Below, in pieces: positions 23,053 to 35,500 of a DNA stretch of 64,000 nucleotides (position 1 is the stretch's first letter; every line of letters starts with the position of its first letter). The notes below the pieces were generated by a model that was given only the letters and a program-made list of their open reading frames with translations, did not search any database and was not told where the DNA came from. A program made the translations under genes and the position numbers. The stretch lies in assembly GCA_022828595.1 (NCBI GenBank), contig JAKGHH010000005.1, forward strand, positions 59,391,655 through 59,455,654, in the 5' to 3' direction. Origin of the DNA: Nelumbo lutea (taxonomy: Eukaryota > Streptophyta > Magnoliopsida > Proteales > Nelumbonaceae).

Positions 23053-24869
23053 ATTTTACTTTACCTAAACTGTAAAATGTTTTCTTCTACATTTGATTGC
23101 TTTTACATTTAGAACCTTACAACTTATCCAAGTAAAATGTTTCTTGGGTAACATTTACTTGAGTAAATTCGCTTACCATGTTCTTTAATTCTCAAGTTTT
23201 CCAAATAAGCAATAAAATTATATTTTTACCCATAAAAAAGTTAATATTAAAATGGACAAAATTGTCCCCCAAGTGAAAAAATTATTTACCCACCTACAAG
23301 ATAGATAAATTTTACTTGAATAAGTGAAACTGCTTTTACCGTAGGGCCCTTCATAATGCAAAAAGAATATGATAACCCCCTATTTAGTGGTAAACAAATG
23401 GAGCCTTAACTTAAAATATCTTAAAAAATAGTTTGCAAATCCAAGACAATATGCACCTTATCCGACCTGATCCATTAGATATTATACCAGGATCAAACCG
23501 ACCCATTCCACCATAACCAAACCATCGAAAGCTTTATTAGCAATTAATTTGAGCTTAAATTGAATTGGCCCAATTTAGGAACCAACCCTACCCTGAAGAT
23601 GATTGACCTCGACATCGTTTAGCCCAACTTAGAAGAAAATAAAAATAAAAAACAAAAAATAACCATCCAATTAACATAAGGTGATTTGCTTTGGTAAGGA
23701 AATATAGTTACTATGATCCCGCTAGATTTCAGATTAGTAGTAATTACGGATGCAACTTTGGCGGGTTGGGGACGGGGCCTTAGGCCCAACCCTAAATTTG
23801 ATCCACAGATTGAGGCCCGGACAACCCAAGGGAGGGGCGAAGGGTAGGAACGTAGGGGTGATGTGATCTTGGTAGTTCTTCTGTTGAAGCTTCTTCTGTC
23901 TATGTTGATACTTCTGCTTCTTAGCTTGTGTATTTTTTTTTTTTTCAGTTTTTCTTTATCTATTCTCTTACAAGTAAAAATAGCATTCCTACAACAATAA
24001 CTTTTTTTTGCTGAATCATATAAAATAACTTAATTAGAGAAATGTGAAAAACAGGTATCCAGTGTCTCATTTTATTAAAGATTTTTTAAAATGATCTCAC
24101 CCAGCCACATCAATAAAGAGGTGAGAAGGTTAATAAAAAGAAGGTAACATTTATAACACATCTGTGTATCCTGTATCCTATGATGTTGGGTACACCAACA
24201 TTAAGGAGAGAGAGAGAAAGAGGGGTAGGTTAGAGTTTCTATTTTTGGCTTTTTGTATGCTATCATAAGATCGTTATTTTGCATTCATGGCTATCACCGA
24301 CACTTTTCACATTCCTCTTCGACAAAACATCTCTCTTCAGAGACTCGTGAAGATCATTTATGGCGATGTTTAGCGTCAATGCCGTTTTTTGATAAAACGG
24401 TGCAATATAGGCGCCGCATTAGAAAAAGTGGTGCTTCAAATAAGACACTTTTCTTTGCTATCATGTTTCCAGAAAAAATGTTGCTTCAAAACTTGCCTTG
24501 GAAATTGGGAAAGTGTGGTCCGGAGTAATACCGTATTTAATGTTTTTTGAGAACACTGTATTGCTGCTAGCGGTACAATCATGTGGCACCATCTTAGACG
24601 TTGGATAATATAGATCAATGTTGAAAACGTTGCTGCCGGTATTGATACCAAACAAAATCAGTGTTGTTTTCTCAAAAAAGTCTATGTGGCAATACTGATT
24701 CCAAACAAAAAATATGTACTTACAACTCCACATGTCTAGCACTATTTTTATGAGAAAACAATGCAATGTTCCTAGCATTGATGCCAAACACTTACTTTAA
24801 TGCTATGTCTGTTACATAGTTTTTTTTTTTTTTTTCCTTTTCATGGGACTACACAACAGGAGTAGCCTA
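23053..24869. other. Intergenic DNA with element fragments
   Basis: About 23750-23860 (GGATGCAACTTTGGCGGG, GGGCCTTAGGCCC) resembles one end of the 21323-21779 hAT-like family. The remainder has no assignable feature. Confidence 0.45.
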
Positions 24870-24876
24870 GAGTTTT

Positions 24877-25040
24877 GATCACCTACCAACAAAAGACATT
24901 CTACACCCGTCCAACATGATTTGACGCTGCACATCTTATTCATAGCTCCCATTTTATGGTGAGTACAAGTCTCATGGTGAGATGTGCCGTGTTAGATAAT
25001 GTTGGAAAAGTGTTGAAATGTCTTTTGTTGGTAGGTGACC
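24877..25040. repeat. Foldback MITE, arms about 60 bp
   Basis: The left arm GATCACCTACCAACAAAAGA and the right arm ending TCTTTTGTTGGTAGGTGACC are inverted copies with few mismatches, continuing through GTCCAACAT and GCACATCT. The central gap is about 40 bp. Total about 164 bp. Confidence 0.85.
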
Positions 25041-25789
25041 CCAACTCGGTAGCCCACCCCCTCCCTCAACCCCCAACCCTAGTGGCAGTGGGATTTAATC
25101 CCAAGTCCTTATTTTGATGAGTTAAAAAAAAAAAAAACTACAGAAAAGTACATTGCAGCCCATTACAGAATTCTGAAATTACAGCCCCCCATAGTCTACT
25201 AGTAGCTCGCCCTATAAATTGCATCTTATCCATGGAGTTGGCATCAATCCATGGTCAGGATTCATCCCACTTATATGATGGGGCTAAGAATTCTGAAGTG
25301 GACTGAACAGCCATTCTCCCAAAAATCTATCTCAGGTCTCTATGCTATGATGTAGATGAGAATAGTAATGGTAAAAGTTTTTAAAGACCACATCTCTCAC
25401 TTGGATTGGTTATCCTCAAAAAGTTGCATATAAAAAAAAATGAAAACAAAGAAAATTAGGAGGGGTTTGTAGCAAGGAGAGGAGTGTGACGTGGGTAGTA
25501 TACAGATAGGATTTTGTCAGATCGGATCCATTCATATCCAAAATCGATCCAATTACTTAACGGATCCAGGTTTCATGATCCATTGTGTCTTGTATAGAAC
25601 TAATAGATATCGGAATCCGTCACTCATAAAACAAATTCAAATTCAGATCGTATCAAGTTTGATGAATTTACAGCCGTAAGCCTATATTTGCATTTGATCT
25701 ATTTGTTAATTGTTGGAACGTTATTGCTTTGGTGTAATTACTAACTATTATTGATAAATATTGTTAATAACATTCTAACAACCAACAGT
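25041..25789. other. Intergenic DNA, nothing firm
   Basis: A CAGATCGGATCCATTC block near 25518 is reminiscent of the 43427-43908 family. No ends could be drawn and no gene is seen. Confidence 0.4.
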
Positions 25790-27000
25790 TCGATCGATCG
25801 GTTCAAATGGGTGGCCCGTTCTAACAACAAAAATTACAAGAAAAAAAAATTATGGAACCGTTCTAGTCATCGGTTTTCGAGTCGACGGTTTGATCATCCA
25901 GTTTGAATGGACGATCCGTTCTGACAACAAAAATTATAGGCAAAAAATTGAGTTTGTGAGGTCCAATAAGTAGTATCATACGTGTTATGTCATTCGGGCG
26001 TGTGACTCATATAACCCAAAAATGGAACCGTTCTAGCCACCGGTGTTTGGGTTGATGGTTCGACCATTCGGTCCGAACAGATGGCTCATTTTGACAACAA
26101 AAAATTATGGAACCGTTCTGGCCACCGATTTTCGGGTTGACGGTTCAATCATCTGGTTTGAACGGATGACCCATTTTGACAACAAAAATTACAAGCAAAA
26201 AATTGAATGTGTGAGGTCCATTAAGCAGTATCATACGTGTTATGTCATTTGAGCGTGTGATTCATACGACCCAAAAATGAAATCATTCTGGCCACCGGAT
26301 TTTGGGTTGATGTTTGACCATCTGTTTTGAATGGACGGCTTGTTCTGACAACAAAAATAAAAAAAGGCCAAAAACCACTAAACATGTCAACGGGTTAATG
26401 GTTTGACCACTCGGGTCAATGGGTAGTTGATTGATTCAACAATTTTTTGCCAGGGACCGGGATTGGGGGTAAAACGAAACTGGTTGCCTAGAGAGTTCCC
26501 AATTAAAAAAAAAAAAAACAGACAACCTGTTCTAAAAAAAAAATACAAGCAAAAAATTGAGTGTGTGAGCTCCATTAAGCAGAACCATACATGTTATGTC
26601 ATTCGAGCGCATAACTCATACGATGTGAAAACGGAACCGTTCTAACCACCGGTTTTCGGGTCGACGGTTCAACTATTCGGTTCGAATAGATGGTCTATTC
26701 TAACAACAAAAAATAAAAAAATGACAAAAAACCATTGAACGGGTCAACGGTTCGACCGCCTAGATTAATGGGTTGTTGACCGATTCAACGATTTTTGGCC
26801 ATGGACCGAGATTATGATAAAATAGAACCAGTTGTTTGGATGGTTCCCAATTAAAAAAATAAAAAAATGACCAAAAACCATTGAATGGGTCAACGGGTCA
26901 ACGGTTTGACCTCTTAAGTCAATGGGTCATTGACCGATTCAACGGTTTTTGACCAAGAACCAGGTTGGTAGATCAACAGGTCGACGGTTCCATTCACAGG
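25790..27000. repeat. Mosaic tandem array derived from a Mutator-like element
   Basis: Two modules alternate. One (about 85-90 bp) contains CACCGGTTTTCGGGTTGACG, and I see five versions near 25870, 26038, 26122, 26295 and 26646. The other (about 77 bp) contains GAGGTCCATTAAGCAGTATC and appears three times near 25950, 26203 and 26560. The end (26740-26990) resembles the interior of the 17023-17799 and 44984-45300 elements. No terminal repeats remain. Confidence 0.75.
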
Positions 27001-28020
27001 GCCCCTCTGCTAGTCTTAGATTAAGCCAATAAAGTATGGTTAAACTAAGCCCTTTTAATATAAAAATAAAACCAAACCAAACTGTTCTATTATGGTTTGG
27101 TCTAATTTTCGATATGGTTTGGATTATTCTATTGGGTTTAATCCAATTAGAAAGCCATAACATGCATACCTACATAAATAACAAATACAATATAATTCAA
27201 ATATCAAATTGAAAAGTTAACAAGAGCCACCTATTACAATTATATAAATTACATTCACACTTCATTGAACATAGACAATTTCTTGGACATCAAAATACAA
27301 TTTAAAAACTGAAATAAGCAACAAAAATGTATGAAATATTAAATGAATATATACATACACATATATATATATGTGTATATTTAAACATTTGTATTATTTA
27401 TATTATACATATAATTAAATATGTTATTATTAATTCATTTTATGATTTGATCAGGTTTCTAAAATTTAAAGACCAAACCACAAAATTGCAATATGAGGTA
27501 TTCTTGGACCAAATAAACCGTTTTAAGGCTTCAGTGCGGTTTGGCAGTCTAAACCATATAATGAACACCCAATCCCTAATTTATTGAAGGTTAAAGACCT
27601 AACCATGCCCTAAATTTTCACTATTTACTTAAACATACCCTAAAATAGACTTAAGTGTATCTTGTGGGCTGACCCACTAGGATTTTAAAATACACTCCAT
27701 TAGTGAAACGTCACATGTAAATCCATACAAAATTTGAAAAATCCTACTTTCCCTTCTATGTTCTTCATGAATTGCTTTAAAATTTTAAAATTGTAGTTGC
27801 CTACAACCAAATAGTCACACCTGATTAGGCCTCTTACAAGTTAGACAATTAAACATGACTTTGTTTTATTATGTTTACTGACAAAACCTAGGTGCAGTCA
27901 TCGTGATGATACAACGGTATAATACGCCCACAAGAATTATTCTCTTTTGGTAAACATACAAACCGATATACCCACCACTGAGAGTTTGTATAAATGAATA
28001 ATAAAGTTTAATACACCAAA
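27001..28020. other. Intergenic DNA with a degenerate AAACCAAACC repeat
   Basis: 27030-27570 carries AAACCAAACC and, inverted, GGTTTGGT motifs at its two ends, as in old nonautonomous elements. (TA)n near 27361. No gene found. Confidence 0.45.
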
Positions 28021-28021
28021 A

Positions 28022-28264
28022 CTGTGTTTGGTTGCAATGTAAATTAATTTGCACTGATGCAAGACCATGGCAGTGCAAATGATTTGAGTATAAATTCTGA
28101 CCTATTTTAGTTTTAAGTTTTAGTTTATTTTGTTTTATATTAAGACATGAAACAGAATAAAGTAAAGTTCAAAATAAAATTAAACAAGAATTTGTATTTT
28201 TTACATTTGCACTCCTATGGATTTGTATTAGTGTAAATAAATTTGCAATGCAACCAAACACAGC
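28022..28264. repeat. MITE with TGTGTTTGGTTGCAATG termini
   Basis: The left end GTGTTTGGTTGCAATGTAAA and the inverted right end GTGTTTGGTTGCATTGCAAA differ at only two of 20 positions, and pairing continues inward (TTTGCACT against TTTACACT). About 243 bp, AT-rich, noncoding. Confidence 0.82.
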
Positions 28265-29913
28265 CCAATGTTCAATCCAGCAGTTCAACACAAGTGAATC
28301 ATGATATACCCACCCAAGATTTTCAAAGGCTAAAGGTGTAGTTGAAGCATAATGACCCAAAAAGGTGAGGCATAAGCCTCATTTTCCTCTGTATTCTTTG
28401 GGTTGAGTGTGCGAGTGAGAGCTTTGTATTCTTTGGGTTTGGGGCAAGTCTGGTTACGTTCTCCTCTGTATCTATTTTCTTGCCTTTTGAAAATGGTTAA
28501 TAAAATTTTAAGTGGCCATTCCTCCACCTGGAGTAAAGTTTGGGGCTAAAAAAGGGTTTAGAATAATAAGAAAAAAATCTTATTTGATTTATTCAAGAGA
28601 AAAAAGAACGTGATTGACCCTTTTTACATTGAACTCTCTTAAAATACTAAAAGAAACTAATAGAACTTGATTGACCCTTTTAAAAGGCTTAAAACAATGT
28701 ACCCATCACCATGGTAAACCACGAAACACAAATATTCATAACACAATGAGCCAAATCTCATGATCTCTCTCTCTCCGTATATTCTCTCTCATTTTCCTTT
28801 TTTTATTTTTTATTTTTCCATCCATCTACGAGAGTAAAAGTCTTTCAAACATTCGAAGGCATCAATTTCCGTCATTATCAAGCTTGAATGGCTTGATTAA
28901 ATACCCTTTTCTTCTCCATTTTGAATTGGAAGTAATTGGTGTCGTCTCCCATCGTCTATTGACTGACGGCAGTGGCTTTGGGTTCCAGATCGAGTTAGGA
29001 CTCCCAAGGATGCTCCCTTCATCTCTAGATGCAAGTAAGTCCTGTCATTAGTTTTTTCTTATCTGAAATAATAGAGAAGGGTTAGGGCTTCACCCATGGC
29101 TCTGTGCCTCTCCCTTCATTAGTATAAACTAGTCCAAGAGAAGTCAAAGGGAGGGAGCTCCGGTAGACCTGTTTATGGGGCAGGTATCCCAACGGGCTAG
29201 CCCAACCCAGCCCGTTCTATTATATGATATTTTATATATATTATTTATATTATTATATAATATGTGATATGATATTTTATATATTATAATATATTATTTA
29301 TATTATTAATAATAAATAGAATAATATATAATACATTTTTGCTACTAACATTATTATTATAGGGTCCAAATTAATTTATCCTCTCCTTCAAATTTGGCAA
29401 ATCCAATGCATAAATGTGAGAAGTTGTTCTTAAGTCAAACAGATTAGAGATCATGGAAACATTCTACTTATGGGTTTGCTAATCAATCAGATCACCCACC
29501 CATCTTGCTAGGTCAGGATTGAACCTGGGGCCCATAGATTTAAAAGAAGGGAACCCCAACATCTAGGCGCCATCCCATAAATCAATATTTTCCCCATTAG
29601 AGATGTTCCAACAAACCTGATTGTAGGATCTCTTCCTACAATCAGACTTTTGAATCCCCAAGAGCAGTTTGAGGAAGGTTTAAACAACCAAAAGTTCTTC
29701 CCTTGCATGTACTTTCCTTCTATCACTTGACTCTACCTGTTATAATAGAATCTCTAGGATAGCTTAGGTAGAAGAGCTACATTAAAGGCCTAAGGATCTC
29801 TAAAGCCTAATCCCCCATTAAACTTACTCTTAAAAGCTTTGGTTGGGCTTGGGCTGGTTGTGTTCATTCGGGTTACCCAGGGCCTAAACCCTAGACCAAC
29901 TCAACCAGCGTCA
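28265..29913. other. Intergenic DNA, AT-rich in part
   Basis: Around 29200-29340 is a TATTATATTAT-type AT-rich block next to GGGCTAGCCCAACCCAGCCC. No gene recognised. Confidence 0.45.
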
Positions 29914-30006
29914 GGCCTGACTCTCAAGTTGAGGTTTTATATATGGCCTGACTCTCAAGTTGAGGTTTTATATATGGCCTGACTCTCAAGTTGAGGTTTT
30001 ATATAT
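29914..30006. repeat. 31-bp tandem repeat, three identical copies
   Basis: The unit begins GGCCTGACTCTCAAGTTGAG and ends TATATAT. Copies start at 29914, 29945 and 29976 with no difference between them. Each unit holds the small palindrome CTCAA-G-TTGAG. It lies about 100 bp left of the Tat element insertion. Confidence 0.92.
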
Positions 30007-30104
30007 GGGAAAAAACATGACACGGGAGGCAAGAAGGGGCTTTGACCAATCCAAACCCTCTTATGATTTTGATCAATACTACGCGATTGGTTATCACTTT
30101 TATG

Positions 30105-30109
30105 ATACC
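30105..30109. repeat. Target-site duplication ATACC (left)
   Basis: ATACC here and at 40710-40714 immediately flank the two LTR ends. This shows that the element is one complete insertion. Confidence 0.93.
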
Positions 30110-30282
30110 TGATGAAGGATGGTTTGGCCCGACCTCATAGTTATGCGACATGTGACAAAAGTAATAGTTCGGCACAAAAGCAAGCCTAAGGTGTTTTCAC
30201 CAAGGGGAGAAACCAGTGGACCGAACTTCCTACTAGGGGTCCGAACTCACCATTGGCCCCAAACCGGAAAGTAATCCACTGG

Positions 30283-30442
30283 CCTATCTTGCAACAGTTT
30301 GGGACATACCTCGCCGAATTGACCTGCCTTGCAACAGTTCGGGACATACCTCGCCGAACTGACATACCTGGTAACAGCTCGGGATACACCTCGCCAAACT
30401 GGCCTGCCTTGTAATAGCCCGGGATACCCCTTGCCGAACTGA
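30283..30442 (+). repeat. Four 40-bp tandem units with internal inverted repeats (left LTR)
   Basis: Units start at 30283, 30323, 30363 and 30403. The best-preserved unit contains CAGTTCGG, an 11-base spacer, then CCGAACTG, a perfect 8-bp inverted repeat. The array lies upstream of the LTR TATA box, in the U3 part. The same array is at 40006-40165 in the right LTR. Confidence 0.9.
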
Positions 30443-30773
30443 CCTGCCCTATACATACCTCCGAACTCAAGACTTCGCCTCGCTCACCACTCCACACCTT
30501 CAGGGCACCAAAACCAAATAAACCGTACTATGCCTGACACTGAGGAAGTCCGTTCCCAAGGGCACCACACCTGACTGACTTGGGATCTGACGCTTGACGG
30601 CCGCACTCTAAACGGCCACCTGCCACCGCCACCTGACACTGCCATCTCTAGTTAGAGAGACGATTAGGCAGTGACGGTTCTGTCCCAACAAAAAGGATGA
30701 TGGTCGAATTGACAGACGTAAGGGTAATCATACCCAACCTGACAAGGGCCTCGGAGCGAGTGTGCGAAGTGAT

Positions 30774-30780
30774 TATAAGA
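30774..30780 (+). promoter_or_regulatory. TATA box of the Tat LTR promoter
   Basis: TATAAGA in the left LTR, conserved in the right LTR at 40497-40503. It lies about 210 bp before the LTR end, a fitting place for the U3/R boundary. Confidence 0.6.
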
Positions 30781-30987
30781 GCCCTCTGCCCCCAACGAAC
30801 AAGGTATGTGAACTTTGCGCCATCTGGTCTACACTTTGCCTTGAGAGATTACTGACTTGAGCTTCGGAGTTATCACACCGGGTTCCCCCCGGAGTTCTCT
30901 CATTTTTCTCATTTCAGGCTCCCCCACGCTCCAGCTCAGAGGCGAGTTCGCTGACAGCTAAGACCGACCGGATTGCACTCCATCAAT

Positions 30988-31005
30988 TGGCGCCGTCTGT
31001 GGGAA
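30988..31005 (+). other. Primer-binding site
   Basis: TGGCGCCGTCTGTGGGAA begins two bases after the LTR. The first nine bases match the complement of the 3' end of tRNA-Asp as known for related gypsy elements. The rest of the match is poor, so the tRNA assignment is tentative. Confidence 0.75.
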
Positions 31006-31082
31006 CGCTTCTAAAAGCCTCCCTCTAAATCTCTTTTACCTACCCTTCTTTCAAAAACTCCAACACCCACTCCAACACCGAA

Positions 31083-32480
31083 ATGGCCTCCTCCAGCAAT
31101 GCCGGACGTGAAACCGAAACAGCCACTACCGGAGAGCAACTTCATGCTCCGGCGGTGTGCATTGGGCAGTTCACCATCCCCCTTTCAGTGGATGGGATCC
31201 CAAGTTTGAATGTGCCACATGCGGTGGCACCTCTGAACACTCCCTCGTTGAACATCCCTCTCCCACTCCCCATCGAAACGAATTTCGCGGAACCAACTGT
31301 TGTCCCACTAGCAGCCCGCCAAAACCAGATAGATGATCTGATGCAATGCATGCGGGCAATGCAGGCCCAAATGCAGCAATTCCAGCAGCACCAACTCCAA
31401 CAACACCAGGTGTTGCACCACCTCTCCCAACACCATTATCAACAACAATTCCCTCAGTTACCCTTGAACCAGTCACTCCCCCCCCCCCTCGGCACCCTGT
31501 TTCAAAGCCGGTCAAGGCCTCCCCCCAAGGTGGACGACCTCACCAAGGAGAGGCTTCCTGATCGCAGAACCCCCTAACAGTCACGCCTCATCCCCGGGCC
31601 AAAAGCAAAGAAAGATCACCCCCGCCTCGCAGCCCGCGGGTGGGTCAAGAACCTCGCCAACAAAGTCACCTCGGTGCTCCAAGCCCGAGTTCCCACTCAC
31701 GGAGAACCGCTTCAGCGCCTTAGCAGCAGGCCAGCAATCCGAGCCCACCGAGCTCGGCAACACAGAGGCAAGTAGCGCCAGCACCAAGCCCAATCAAAGA
31801 AGGCGCCGGCGAAGTCGCAGAATTGCTACCTCGTGCTACCCGAGCTCAGAGGCAAGGAAGAAACGAGCTCGGGCAAGGTAAAAACCGTCCCCATTCTCCC
31901 TTCTCTAGACAAGTATGATGGGTCCTTTGACCCCAACGACCACGTCGATGCGTTTCAGTCGCAAATGCACCTCGCTAGGGCAAGCGAGTCATGCATGTGC
32001 GTGGCCTTCACCACCACCTTCAGAGGGGTGGTCCGCACCTGGTACCAGAACCTAGCTTCTGGGTCAATAAAAAACTGGCATCAGTTCGTGCAGATCTTCA
32101 CTACGCACTTTGTTACCAGCAAAAGGTGTCCAAAAACCAAGGAAAGTATCTTCGGGGTGATCCAAAGAGAGGGAGAACCCATCCGGAGCTACATCAAACG
32201 GTTCAATGAAGCATGTTTGCAGATCCCTCGATTAGACCCCGCGGTACAGCTCGTCGCGGCCAAAAGAGGAGTGACTCCCAAAAAGTTCAAATGGCACATG
32301 GTAGCCAGCTAGCCAGCAACCATGGCCGACTTCCTCAAGCTCGCAGACAAGTTTATGAGAACAGAGGAAGAGATCAACCAGAGAAACGAAGGCAGGGTTG
32401 AAAAAAGAAAAAGAGAAGGCAAGCCCTTCAACCCCGGCGACAGAAGAGGCCATAGCCGAGAGGCGAAGCCAAGCTAGCCA
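31083..32480 (+). pseudogene. Tat gag pseudogene
   Basis: This starts at an ATG about 100 bp after the LTR (MASSSNAGRETE). The first part is low-complexity, with a glutamine-rich stretch (residues about 90-130). From 31833 it shows the retrotransposon gag core: DPNDHVDAFQ, TTTFRGVVRTWYQNL, FTTHFV and the IRSYIKRFNEA motif. The frame is interrupted by stops at 31575 and about 31760, and by two TAG codons further on. It stays in one frame into the protease, so gag and pol were probably one polyprotein. It forms the particle shell in the family. Confidence 0.85.
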
Positions 32481-32519
32481 TCCCGAGCTCCCTTAGCAGT
32501 TCGGACGGATTACACGCCA

Positions 32520-35500
32520 TTGAACACAAGGTGGATCGAGATCCTGATGACGATCAAGGACGCCCCTTACGTAAAGTGGCCACCTCGCCTGAAGAGCAGC
32601 CCCAACGAGAGGAACAAAAATTTATATTGTAGTTTTGATAAAGATCACAGCCATAGCACCGAGCAATGTAATAATCTCCGTGACAAGATAGAAGGACTCA
32701 TCCGTCGCGGGTACTTAAGAAATTTTGTACATTATGACAATAGTAATAAAGCAGGTTGGCAAGGGGAACACGGGAAGGATGTCCCCGAGCCAAGCAATAG
32801 ACCGGCCGAAACCTTGCAGCGACCTCCCCCAGAAGAAAGGCCATTCCGGGGAACTATCCACGTGATAGTGGGCGGTTCGGTGGTGGCAGGATGCACTTCG
32901 GCGGTAGCAAGGACGTCAGTTTGCGAAGCAGCCCGAGAGGAGCAGAACCCTCCCAAGAGGCCGAAGAAGGAAGAACCGATCTTTTTTACAAAAGACTACG
33001 CACAAGGTGTTCATTACCCCCACGACGACGCGCTCTTCATAAAGCTAAGGATCAGCGACTTCGAAGTCCGGCGCGTACTGGTAGACTCAGGCAGTTTGGC
33101 GGACATACTATTCAAATCGGCATTCGACCAGTTGCAGTTACAGAAAAGCGATTTGAAACCCGCTCACACTCCTCTAGTAGGCTTCAGCGGAGAGGAAGTC
33201 AGGCCCTAGGGAAAAATAACAGTACATGTGGAAGTCGGCACATGGCCGTGCGCGGTAAGACTCAACCACGATTTCCTGGTGGTCGCGACCCCCTCCCCAT
33301 ACAACTCCATAATAGGGCGACCAATTACGCATATTCTGCGTGCAGTGGTCTCCACCTATTATCTGGCAATGAAGTTCCCCACGGACTTCGGTGTGAGGGT
33401 AGCACGGGGCGACCAACTTGAGTCCCGCAAATGCTATGTATTTGCCCTGAAGGGAAAAACCAAGGCAGCCGACGATCTCGAACTAGAGCGACCTGCGGAG
33501 CAGGGCGAGGAACGAGCTTCGCCCACTGAGGAAACAATCGCAATCCTGGCCTCGGCTACAGATCCGACGCGAACACTACAGATCGGTGCCTCCGACAACG
33601 AGCCTTTGCAAACTGAACTGGTGAGTTTCTTACTCCAAAAATTAGACACTTTTGCATGGTCCGCGGCAGATATGCCCGGTATTGACCCCGGCCTTATAAC
33701 TCACAAGCTTAACACTGACCCTGTAGTCAGACCCATTAGACAGAAGAAATGCAACTTAGCCCCGGAGCACTGGAGGGCGGTCGACGAAGAAGTCGAAAAG
33801 TTCCTCGCAGCGGACTTCATAAGGGAAGTTCATTACCTGAGTTGGGTAGCCAACCCAGTGCTGGTGAAAAAAGCCAACGGCAAGTGGCGCATGTGCGTCG
33901 ACTACACCGATCTGAATAGAGCTTGCTCAAAAGACAGCTTACCCCGCCCCGAATTGACCGCCTAGTGGACGCGACCTTGGGACACGAGCTGCTAAGATTC
34001 CTGGACGTCTACTCAGGCTACAACCATATTAAGATGGACCAGTCCGACCAAGAAAAAACCAGCTTCATTACCGAGCTCGGCCTGTACTGTTACAAGGTCA
34101 TGCCCTTTGGGCTAAAGAATGCTGGTGCGATCTTTCAAAGACTTGTAAATAAACTTTTTCGGCCTTTAATTGGCATGAAAATCGAATGTTATGTAGATGA
34201 CATGGTCGTCAAAACACAGTTTTTGCGAGAATTAATAAAACACTTGGATTCTGTCTTCCAAATTCTGTGTCAGTATAACATGAGACTAAACCCAAACAAG
34301 TGTGTCTTCGGTGTCACCTCGGGTAAGTTCCTAGGGTACATTGTCAACCGGCGCGACATTGAGGCCAACCCATACAAAATAAAGGCCATCCTTGATATGA
34401 GACCACCTCGGAAAGTAAAAGAAGTTCAAAGACTAAACGGCCGCATAGCCGCTCTGAGCCGCTTCATGTCCAAGTCGGCAGACTGCTGCCTGCCTTTCTT
34501 CAAGGCAACCAAAGGCAAAGGGTTCGAATGGACCCGAGATTACCAGCTCGCGTTCGATGAGCTAAAGACTCACCTCGCCACCGTACTAACCTTAGCCAGA
34601 CCCGAGGAGGGCGAGGTCTTAGAACTGTACCCCTCGGCGAGCGACGAAGTGGTCAGTTCGGTATTAGTAAAACAAGTAGATCGGGTCCAACGACCCGTCT
34701 ATTATGTTAGTAAAATTTTGTAGGGAGCAGAAACAAGGTACCCACAGATAGAAAAAATTGCTTACGCATTGGTGATATCAGCTCAGAAACTCCGCCCGAA
34801 CTTCCAAGCTCACGTCGTCGTTGTCTTAACCGACAAACCCCTAAGACAAGTTTTGCTAAAGCCTGAGGTCTCCGGTAGGCTGACGAAATAGGCCATCGAA
34901 CTCAGCGAGTACGATCTCTAGTACAAACCCCGGACTGCAATTAAGGCCCAAACTTTGACAGATTTTATCGCCGAGTGCACTTTCAGCCATGAAGCCCGAC
35001 AAGTCGAGCCCGAGGTCCTCAGTTCGGGCGAACCCGGAGCTCCTGAGCCAATAGAGTCTAAACCCCGTGAAGTAGCAACTAGTGTGGCATCTCTCCTGGT
35101 CAGGCGAAACGCGAACTGGGATGAGGAGCCCTGGATCCTTCACGTGGATGGTTCCTCGAACCAGCAAGGCAGCGGGGCTGGAATAATCTTATGCGGCCCG
35201 GGTGGCACAAAATTAGAATACACACTACGCTTTGAGTTCGCGGCATCCAACAATGAGGTAGAGTACGAAGCACTGATAGTCGGGCTGAACCTAGCGTGAA
35301 AGGTAAAGGCAAAGCACTTGGTCATCTGCAGTGATTCCCTGCTCGTGGTCAACCAAGTTACGGGCGAGTATGAAGCACGCGAGCTCTCCATGATCGCATA
35401 TTTGGCGAAAGTAAACGAGGCCCTGCTCAACTTTCAGTCACACTTCATCAGGCAAATCCCAAGGTCAGAGAACACTGAGGCCGATACTCTGCCCCGGTTA

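Larger units (their letters stand above)
30110..30985 (+). repeat. Left Tat LTR
   Basis: Runs from TGATGAAGG to CTCCATCA. It contains four 40-bp tandem units (30283-30442) and a TATA motif at 30774. Compared with the right copy, about 55 of 59 differences are transitions. Confidence 0.95.

Noticed and set aside
24253..24528. 91-codon plus-strand open frame
   Set aside because: No domain, no partner exons, AT-rich surroundings; the downstream sequence looks like a decayed repeat.
31171..31515. Minus-strand open frame of over 100 codons in gag
   Set aside because: Shadow of the gag frame; the plus strand holds the recognisable gag protein and no splice or motif supports the minus frame.
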